Assembly (NCBI GenBank): GCA_000697335.1
Contig: JNEM01015573.1
Span: 1 to 47,824, forward strand
DNA length: 47,824 nt
Reading direction: 5' to 3'
DNA from: Conidiobolus incongruus B7586
Taxonomy: Eukaryota > Entomophthoromycota > Entomophthoromycetes > Entomophthorales > Conidiobolaceae
Shown here in pieces: positions 39,817 through 47,824 of this stretch (position 1 is the stretch's first letter; every line of letters starts with the position of its first letter). The notes under the pieces were generated by a model. The model was not told the DNA's origin. It did not search any database and saw only the letters and a list, made by a program, of their open reading frames with translations. The position numbers and the translations under genes were made by a program.

Positions 39817-41629
39817 CTAGCAACTCTCTTCATGAAAAGATTGTGATAGTAAATAAATTCTACCTTTAGGATCTAACAAAAAGCAAAAAGCATTAAATGG
39901 AAATTGTTCCAAACTCGATGCATGAACAGAGTCGAGAGGGATAGATGAAAGAACATCTGAGGTGCTGTTCAGCAATCTCCACCCTGTTCCGATCCTAAGA
40001 GATCTGACTCTCTTGCCACTTCTCATTCTATATACCTCCAATTGACCCCTTCGAGAGTAATAAATAATTAAAAATAACTTTCTTAACGGTGGAGCATTGG
40101 GATAAAGTTGAGAGTATTTGTGATTGTAAGCTGTAATCCAACCACATTGTGCATCTCTTGCTCCTTTCCACATCTTAAGAATATCACCACTTTCAACATC
40201 CAGAAGTAGAACTCGTCCAAGTGTATCACTCATACAGACTAGTCTACATCCATCATTTGAAGGAGGAGATAAACTCATTGACTGTATATGTCGGGGTAGG
40301 TCGATGAAATGATACCATGGATGGACCGGAGAAGTTGGTGCCTGGGCTGCATCAGATGCATCAGTTTTTTGGTCTCCCCAAAATGACTTGGCCAGGGACA
40401 GGAATTTGGTGGCCATGTTTATGATAGAACCTTTGGTAGGATCAGTGGTTGCGTAAATACTGAATGCAACATTTGTCGAAGAAGGTTGTCCTACTACTAG
40501 GAAACGGTTATACGGTGTAGATCCAAGTTCACTGCTAAAATAGTTAGAAAATTGATTGGGAAAAGAGAAAACACTAGGACCAAGACTTATACCATCAGCG
40601 CAAATAAATGGTTTTGGCAAATGTTGTTCAGAATTGGAAGCAGCAGATGGGGGTCTATGAATATTCAATGAGGTAATTGCACTGGTAAGAGATTTTGGTT
40701 GTGCTGGTTTCTGATTAGGAGATGGTGGTGGTTGATTCAAAGTCCATTTTTTAAATGTGAAAGTTAAATCTTCTGACGAGAAGTGAGTACCAGAGAGTGA
40801 TTTTTGAATGCTTGTAGCTAGATCCAGTCCAGTTATTGACACCAGACTTCCATTACGATAAACAATTGTTATCTCAGTGTCGTTTTGGCTTGTCATTCTG
40901 GATTGGATTGATATTACAGGTACATCTTCAAAGAAAGTTTGCTGTATTAAACATATTCCACTTATTGAAAACACAGTAATTGTGCCATTATCACCTCCTG
41001 CAATAGTTATGACTGTTTCTCTAACAGAAAAATTAATTATTTAATATTTGGATTATTTAGTTGAATATACCTATCCTCCAGCAATAAAGGTAAACATAAT
41101 ACACAAGTGAATAAAATCCTACTTACCAATAAGTACTATGAAAAATAAAGTGAAAATAATAATACCTATCTTTTCCAGTTCCCTTATATACAAAATTATT
41201 CTTCCATTTGTACTCTTGTTCACAGTAGTAATTTAGACTCAATTGATATCTGAAACAAAAATTACAATAATATTTGAAAGTTAAATCCTCTGTATTTAGA
41301 GTATTGGTATTTGTCAAAACATAATCTCTACTTCTACAAATACTATATATTTCTTCGAATCGTAGACTTCTAGAAGTGTCTTCACTCTAAACAACGGTTT
41401 ACTAAATTTTAAGGATAAATAAAAATTTTATAATAATTACTGTTTGGCCTTGATTATCTTCTAACTGCCAACCCCACTCTTCTTCATTCCAACCTATTAT
41501 TAGGTTAAAAAATATCCAATTGAATTTGTTTAAATTACTTGATAAACTCCCATCTTTAGATCTATGACTCTGGTACCAACTAGGCAATAAACCCAGGTCT
41601 CGAGCAAAGCTGTCTTGATTTATTTCCAT
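39817..41629 (-). CDS. Short RAB3GAP2-like protein (N-terminal domain only)
   Basis: Resembles the N-terminal domain of the Rab3GAP non-catalytic subunit, which with RAB3GAP1 regulates Rab3/Rab18. The model has five exons on the minus strand: 41629-41539, 41493-41441, 41386-41166, 41118-41071 and 41020-39817. Introns are 45, 54, 47 and 50 bp, and the result is 538 aa in one open frame. Supporting motifs are WNEEEWGWQLEDN (compare the human WEDDGWGAWEEN), ILFTCVLCLPL, VITIAGGDNGTITVFS, LPRHIQSMSLSP, DTLGRVLLLD (about 403-412) and MWKGARDAQCGWI (about 421-433). The last is the signature of the family. The 45-bp first intron keeps frame if unspliced, but removing it gives the better alignment. 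The protein stops where the N-terminal domain ends; human RAB3GAP2 is about 1390 aa. The start at 41629 is the only ATG near the first conserved block. Confidence 0.85.
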
Positions 41630-41886
41630 ACTATTTTTATTATATTGAATTTATTATTATATTAATTAAAAGTACTGCTGCATTCGAAAAATTTTATTTA
41701 TAAGATTAATATTTTATAATTTGACTGTTTCTTACAATTTAATTTGAAATTGAGATGAATTAAGTTAAATTATTATATTTATGGGATCTAAATTTCCAAT
41801 GTCAAATTAATAATTTAGTTCTTGTCAAAAAATTTATTATAGGAAAACGAATAATATTAATAAAATAGTTGTTAATGGTATTCGCA

Positions 41887-41958
41887 GCCTCCATGGCCTA
41901 GTGGTAAGGTGTCTGTCTCGTAAAGAGAAGATCTCCAGCTCAATCCCCGACGTGGCCA
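41887..41958 (+). tRNA. Degenerate tRNA-Thr(CGU), probably a pseudogene
   Basis: The 5' two-thirds looks like a tRNA: A box TGGCCTAGTGG, a paired D stem, and an anticodon loop CTCGTAA giving CGU (Thr, codon ACG). The anticodon stem has four of five pairs with one G-G clash. The T arm keeps a B-box-like GCTCAATCC but only three of five stem pairs, and the acceptor stem pairs at only about four of seven positions. Decay of a former tRNA-Thr is the likeliest reading; a poorly folding functional copy is the alternative. The only downstream T-run seen is short (CTTTT near 41962). Confidence 0.55.
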
Positions 41959-42443
41959 TATCTTTTACAACATTTGAATAGCTTTTCCCTTATTCTGAAG
42001 TTACTTCATTTTGAATATCACTCCACAAATCAATTAAAACTCAATTTGAACTAAATAAAGTTTTACCATCCACTTTGATATTTATGATTTTATTACATCA
42101 TAAAATTATCATAATATCATTGGATTAAATATATTTATAAAAAGAAATAATAAACCAATATAATTTTAGATTACACTTCAATATAATTTTAATATTTAAT
42201 TCTTTAATTTTTGCTTTCAATGTATAATTTATATGATTATTTTATGCTTTTAAAACAACGATTTTGAAAATATGATAATATATCTTGAAATTTTTGAATA
42301 AAAAATTATTATATTATGATTAAATAAAAGTGTATTATACTTATTATAATGTTACAATAGTATAAAATATAATTATAATCTTTCTAATCCACAATGGTTT
42401 TTTTAATGCTTTCATCTAAACATAAACTTAACCACGTCACTCA

Positions 42444-42495
<52 letters not shown>

Positions 42496-43592
42496 GAATA
42501 AATGAATTGGCAATAAAAAGTAAAAATATTTCAACTGAAATTTTCAATAAAGTAATTATATTCTGTTATACTATATTGACTATATCTTCAAATTATGAAA
42601 ATATAAAAATATTTATGATTATAAACTGATGTATATAAGTATACTTCAGACTTTTTATATAAAATTTTGACTAATTTTTATAATTTCAGGAGAGGTTTTT
42701 TTATTCCTTAGTTTAATATTTTTGCTAATTGTTTTTCTTATTCTGAATTGAAATTTGTATGTACTTAACAAATATACAATTTATTATTCAAAGAATCAAT
42801 TATTAAAATATTATTAGGTTTAGATTTTTGTGTATAATATTCTTAAAAAAATTAGTCACTTCCGAAACTTTTATTATGTATTTACTGGGTTATGAAATTA
42901 TAACATAATATAATGAAAATATATTAAAGATATAAAAATTATTTGAATATCATCCTATGAACATGGTATTTGAAAGATCTATGTTTTAAACAAAATCAAA
43001 TATATACACAACAATTTTGAAAATATTATTTGATATAAAATATTTAATCAAAAGGATTAATTTTGAATAATGGTAATCCAACACTGAATTTTAAACTATG
43101 TATATAATAGTTGATTATATTTTGTAAAATATCGAGAAAAAATCCGATATAATTAAATTAAAAAATTTCTTATTCAACCTAGCTAATCTTCAAGAAAAAG
43201 ACCCTACGATAAATTATAATTGAAACAAGACAAAATATAGAATTATATTTAATATCAACTGAAAGTATTAATATATTCTATAATATTTTCTATATGTAAT
43301 AAGGCTTTAGATTCAGTTAATAAAATATGAATTGGAACATGATACTAAAACAAAAGGTGCATTAATCTTAAATGTATTAATTATAATTGTATTTGAAAAT
43401 TTACGAAAATATTTTGTTATAGCATATTAAATATTGAAATATCACTAATAAAAATACAATCAAATTATCCCATAATAATATAAATAAATTTATTTCTCCA
43501 CATAATAATTAAATTTCTAATTTAGAGTAAAATCATGTCAGTATAAATTAAAAAGTAATCGAATTAATTAAATTAAAAAATAATAAACAAAA
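41959..43592. other. Intergenic, about 1.6 kb
   Basis: No gene recognised. It contains an ATT microsatellite (listed separately). The last few hundred bases are the promoter side of SmD2, with no clear motif. Confidence 0.45.
42444..42495. repeat. (ATT)n microsatellite
   Basis: About 17 uninterrupted ATT units. Confidence 0.95.
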
Positions 43593-44043
43593 ATGAATTC
43601 TATGAGTGTATCTAAATCTGAAATGACTGAAGAAGAAATTAGAAAGTTGGAAGAACAAGAATTTGAAAATGGTCCCCTTCAAGTTCTCCAACTTGCCGTT
43701 AAAAATCATAATCAAGTGTTAATTAACTGTCGTAATAATAGAAAATTACTAGCTAGAGTTAAGGCTTTCGACAGGCATTGCAATATGGTTTTGGAAAACG
43801 TCAAAGAGGTTTGTTATTTTTTTTTCACTAAAATTTTATTGATCTGACTAATTTATTTAGATGTGGACAGAAACTCCTAAAAATGCTAAAGGTGAACGTA
43901 AAGCTAAACCCATTAACAAAGACAGATTTATTAGTAAAATGTTCTTAAGAGGAGATTCTGTTATAATAGGTAATGATATCATTTCATATATAATATTTTA
44001 TATTAATATTTTTGTTTTAGTTTTACGTTCTACTGCTGTTTAA
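43593..44043 (+). CDS. SMD2: Small nuclear ribonucleoprotein SmD2
   Basis: A core Sm-ring protein of the spliceosomal U1, U2, U4 and U5 snRNPs, predicted 115 aa (human SmD2 is 118). Exons are 43593-43808, 43861-43969 and 44021-44043, with GT...AG introns of 52 and 51 bp; the last exon is only 23 bp. Sm1 is clear in [20 protein letters not shown] and [12 protein letters not shown] (about 41-72). The D2-specific loop [20 protein letters not shown] follows, then Sm2 [13 protein letters not shown] near the C-terminus. The protein ends at the Sm fold with a very short tail (TAV). Intron positions were fixed by keeping the conserved frame across ENVKE/MWTE and SVII/VLRS. tRNA-Ser follows convergently about 720 bp downstream. 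Confidence 0.96.
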
Positions 44044-44766
44044 GTCAATCAAATTTACTTTTTCATATATTTTTATAAATATTCAGTTTGGCCATAATTG
44101 TGAATTTATGATTTCCATATATTTTCTTTGTAATTATTTTCAGGTTTTTTTATAATTTTTAAGTATTTTGATACGTTATTGATAATTTAATAATTTTTTA
44201 TCTAACATTTTTTATTCCAAAAAAATAATTCTCACCATATTGTAATTATATTTTCTTTATCAAAAATATTTCGATTTTAATGTCAGCATTAGAAACAAAT
44301 TTTAAACACTTAATATTGAGAGAAATTTGTTTCAATCATTGATTTAGTTTGATTTTGATTTGAAATATTATTATGAAAATATACTTTAATTCGTGTGTTT
44401 AATTTATAATTAAATACGAATTCAGGTTTAGTCAGATAATTCAATCAAGTAAATATTTTTATTTTTTATTTTTTATTTTCATAAAGTATATATCAACCAC
44501 AGTACAGAACTGAAAATAAAGAATGAAACAATATAGAAAGATTTGAGATTGTTTAGTTTTGAAATTAAATGATGAAAGGATTAGATAAAAATTATTAAAT
44601 TAATAAATTTAATTATGTGGAATATAAAGGTTGAAACACTAATGCCATAAGAGAAAAAAAATTAAGTTATACAAAGCAAATTTAAAAATTTTAATACAAA
44701 ATTTAAATAATTTATAAAATTCAAATAACAAGAGAAATAATAATATAAAAATTGATTTAAAAGGAT
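44044..44766. other. Intergenic
   Basis: 3' flank of SmD2. On the minus strand a TTTT run just past the tRNA-Ser 3' end (near 44760) fits a polymerase III terminator. Nothing else seen. Confidence 0.5.
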
Positions 44767-44847
44767 CGACAAGAGCAGGATTTGAACCTACGCGGGAAAT
44801 CCCATGTGCTTTCTAGGCACACGCCTTAACCACTCGGCCATCTTGTC
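44767..44847 (-). tRNA. tRNA-Ser(AGA)
   Basis: 81 nt without CCA. The acceptor stem GACAAGA/TCTTGTC is perfect, the A box is TGGCCGAGTGG, and the anticodon loop CTAGAAA sits on a perfect five-pair stem (TGTGC/GCACA), giving AGA. A long variable arm marks it as class II, and the B box is GGTTCAAATCC. The discriminator base is G, as expected for serine tRNAs. There is no intron. It is structurally intact, in contrast to the Thr-like gene at 41887. Confidence 0.96.
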
Positions 44848-45282
44848 TTAGTAATTTTTCACTATATTAATCTGAATACCCTCTTGTGTAATAGAACATT
44901 TTTTTATAATTTAATTCTACTCTTATTACATTTCATTATTCAATCAATTTCACTCTTATTTGATTTTTCTACAAACAAATATTTTGCTAGTTCTGTTAAA
45001 TATTGATTACACTAATCCCATTCTACTTCATTTTTTTCAGATTCAACGCTATTGTTTAAATATCTTACATTACTCTGGCATTAACCTCATTCATTTTCAT
45101 TTATCAACTGTTATCATTATTGCTATTGATTTCATGTTCAGATTTTATCAATTTATATAGAAAAAAAGCTATATAAACTAATCAATTCCTTACCAATAAT
45201 ATAAAATATATTAAAAATCAACAGTATCCCAACTTGTTTCAAATACCCAAATTACATATTTATATAATAATTTTTCTAGATT
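44848..45282. other. Intergenic
   Basis: A 66-codon open frame on the plus strand (44960-45160) has no start context or domain, so I do not call it a gene. Nothing else seen. Confidence 0.4.
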
Positions 45283-45377
45283 TATATATATATATATATA
45301 TATTAATCTAATTATTTCGAATATTTCAAATTGAATATTGATAAATTGCTAAGTTATAGGATTTTACAAAAAAGTTA
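45283..45377 (+). repeat. 95-bp exact direct repeat, left copy
   Basis: Identical base for base to 47393-47487, offset by 2110 bp. The first 18-20 bases are a TA run; the remaining 77 are unique sequence (from TATTAATCTAATTATTTCG to CAAAAAAGTTA). It lies in plain AT-rich intergenic DNA here. Confidence 0.95.
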
Positions 45378-46269
45378 AACAATAAAATCCAATAATTAAA
45401 GTTATCGAAATATTTATATATTATTAATTTTTCATTTATAATATTAAATTTTAATTTTTTGTTTCATAGTTTAAATAAAATATTAAAGTTAAACATTAAA
45501 TTCAATCTAAAATGATAAAATATTCATTATATATTAATATAATTTATTTAAACTTATTATTTTTATTTTTATTCTTTAAATACAAATATATAATTATATA
45601 TATTAAAGTTAATTAATTGAAATAAAAAACTAAAAAATATTATATCATTATTAGAAAAACTTATTCTGAAAATTTATTTGTAAAGATATTATTTTTATAA
45701 TATATTTATTATATAGCATTATTTTATGAAATTTATCATTTTTGATTTTTTTTAATTAATTTATTAAATATTTTTCAATATTATATTATTAATATTGTTT
45801 AATTAAATTTTATTTTTAATTGAAAACTACAAATGAATTGATATTATATAATTTTGATCATTTAATTAGTTATGATATTTTATTCTTTTTATTTATTTTA
45901 TAAGATAATAGTATAATTAATATTATTTAAATATATGTTCTTATATTTAATATAATTTAATTTGTTAATAACTTTATATAAATAATAATATTTAAAATTC
46001 TAAAATATAATATTTTTAAATTTATTCCAAATATAATTTATAGTATTTTTTATAAAATAAGTTATGTATTTATATTTAATATTTTATTACAATTAAAAGC
46101 ACTCTGTTATATTATTGATAAAATTTAAATATTTAAAAAAATATTTTTTTTATTTATATTTAAATTTATTATTTTATTAATTTATTAAATTTATTTATTA
46201 ATTTTTTTATATAAGTATATTTTTTATATTACTTTGTAATTTAAATAATGTGAATTTTTTGTGATTAAA
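45378..46269. other. Very AT-rich intergenic DNA
   Basis: Close to 90% A+T by eye, with no gene, RNA or recognisable repeat. Confidence 0.45.
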
Positions 46270-47640
46270 AAAAAATAAACATTTTAATATATAAAAAGTA
46301 AAAATAAATATATAATATAAAATTAATAATTTCTTTTATTTCTAATAACTTTTTGCTATACTTTTAGCAAAGATCTAACACCTAAAAAATAGTTCTTTTT
46401 ATTAAAGACTGAAATTTGATGTTTTACAAACCAATTAAATTTTTCTGCAAAAATTTTCTTTCTTGTAAGCTGGTTTTTTAATTTCCTAAAACAATTATAA
46501 TCACATAGGTTATAATCTAGAGAATATACTAGATATGGTAGTTTTTTCCAGTTATTTTTAATTAGAAAGTTTTTTATAATTTTAGATTTATGTATTTTAC
46601 AATTATCATGCAAAATAATATGTCTTCTCAAATTATATTGAGAATACTAATTAGAAATAGTTTTATTTAAAAAAGAAATATAAAGTTTACTATTAATAGA
46701 GTTTCTTTTAAAAACTAAATAAGAATAGTATATGCTATTATAATTTATTATTATAATTAACATTTGCTTATTAATAAAGTGTTTATTTAAAGGAATTTGT
46801 AGAGGGGGTTGATTTAGCTTAATCCAACACTTTGATTTATATTTTAACAAAAAATTATACAAAGGAATTTAAGATTCATCAATTGTAATAATTCACTGTA
46901 AAAGCCTTGGTTTCTAGTTATACTTTAGTAAGTTTTGTTTAGCAATAGCTACTCTAGCTTTTTTTTAAGCTTTAGTTAAATTATAAGGTACCTATTTTAT
47001 ATTTTTATTAATTAATTTTAATTTAAATTTTAATATATATAAAATACTTATGTGACTAATATTAAAGTGTCTTGATAGTTCTTTAGCTGAAATAAAAAGG
47101 TGCTTTTCAATATAATTTTTTACTTTATTAATAATTAAAAGAGTAACAGTTGAAATTAGTCTTTTAGATTTTAACAGGTTTTGGGTAGTTTCTCTCCTAG
47201 CTTTAAAGTAATTTACCTAGCAATAAATTATTGATTTAAATAATATTTTATTACCAAAAGCTACTTGTAAATTTTAAATAATTTTAGAGGGTTTATGGTT
47301 AAGTTTTACTAATACCAAAATAAAAAACTTTTGATGGTTACTATTTAGTTTAAACATAATTAAATTAAACAACTAATTTTAAAAAATTATTATATATATA
47401 TATATATATATATTAATCTAATTATTTCGAATATTTCAAATTGAATATTGATAAATTGCTAAGTTATAGGATTTTACAAAAAAGTTATTATATATATATA
47501 TATATAATTCAAAATTATTTATTTTCCTATTTGTTTTGTATATATTTTTTTATTTGAAACTAATAATATATTTAAAAAATAAGAAATTAAAAAATTTCCC
47601 ATTTCTTTAATTCTATGGTAATAGATTAAAATAATTAAAA
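46270..47640 (-). mobile_element. Mariner transposon, copy C (best preserved)
   Basis: The transposase is read on the minus strand. A frame at 46862-46647 carries a central block like mariner (YKSKCWIKLNQPPLQIP), and the same frame resumes at 46631-46356 after one stop. The second part has HDNCKIH and YSLDYNLCDYNCF, with exactly 34 residues between the two catalytic Asp residues, so it is DD34D. The family usually has SPDLAPxDYHLF here. The upstream helix-turn-helix part, toward 47390, is broken by many stops. Near its right end (47393-47487) sits the exact 95-bp copy of 45283-45377. Copies A and B match it at full length. Terminal inverted repeats were not resolved. Confidence 0.82.
47393..47487 (+). 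repeat. 95-bp exact direct repeat, right copy
   Basis: Identical to 45283-45377. Here it lies between two TA runs inside mariner copy C. Copy A has only a single TA run at the matching place, so this is the inserted copy. Confidence 0.95.
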
Positions 47641-47659
47641 TATTATCAATTATATTTTA

Positions 47660-47824
47660 ATAGATATTTTAAATATAATATATTTTCCTTAATATATTTA
47701 TTAAAAAATTTTAGTAGTTTTAATTTGTTTTATATATAATAAAAATAAAAAAAAGAATTTTTAAATTATATTAAAAACATTATTTAAAAAAATATTTTAT
47801 TAAAAAATATTTTAATATAAATTA
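47660..47824 (-). mobile_element. Probable start of a fourth mariner relic, cut by window end
   Basis: The last 165 bases align with copy A from about 14865 to 15030, including a shared block TTTTTAAATTATATTAAAAACA, quoted in part. The orientation matches the other copies. It is very decayed and truncated by the window edge. Confidence 0.4.

Noticed and set aside
1-47824. CRISPR array, bacterial operon or phage
   Set aside because: No regularly spaced direct repeats and no bacterial ribosome-binding sites. Genes carry spliceosomal introns.

Overview
The window looks like fungal nuclear DNA that is extremely AT-rich (estimated by eye at 75-80% A+T), with a few compact genes in long gene-poor stretches. 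The fungal reading rests on introns of about 45-56 bp with GT...AG ends, a fungal-type complex I 15 kDa subunit, a GRASP protein with a Pro/Ser/Thr tail, and a C2H2 regulator whose finger pair is common in fungi. The composition and mixed gene set suggest an early-diverging lineage, perhaps Entomophthoromycotina (Conidiobolus-like). That placement is inference.

Layout. 1-5950 holds a decayed Ty3/gypsy LTR retrotransposon with both LTRs. 6.9-12.7 kb is a gene cluster: NDUFS5 (+), then GRASP, a METTL21-type methyltransferase and an orphan seven-pass membrane protein, all on the minus strand. 13.3-15.9 kb holds a GC-richer solo LTR, a second LTR-like repeat with a relative at 37.2 kb, and a mariner relic. 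16-30 kb is a desert with a pogo-like transposon relic, microsatellites and one weak gene-like island. 30.0-31.7 kb is an isolated C2H2 transcription-factor gene with a TATA box and GC-richer promoter. 31.7-39.8 kb is another desert with the second LTR-like repeat and a second mariner relic. 39.8-44.9 kb is the second gene cluster: a short RAB3GAP2-like protein (-), a degenerate tRNA-Thr(CGU), SmD2 (+) and tRNA-Ser(AGA) (-). The end holds a third mariner copy, probably the start of a fourth, and a 95-bp segment present twice without a single difference.

The host genes are housekeeping and unrelated in pathway: respiration, Golgi and secretion, protein methylation, Rab regulation, splicing, translation. 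No operon-like logic or defence system is visible. The most interesting features are the repeats: RIP-like transition decay of transposons, an apparently new LTR-like repeat pair, and the exact short duplication placed between TA runs inside a mariner relic.
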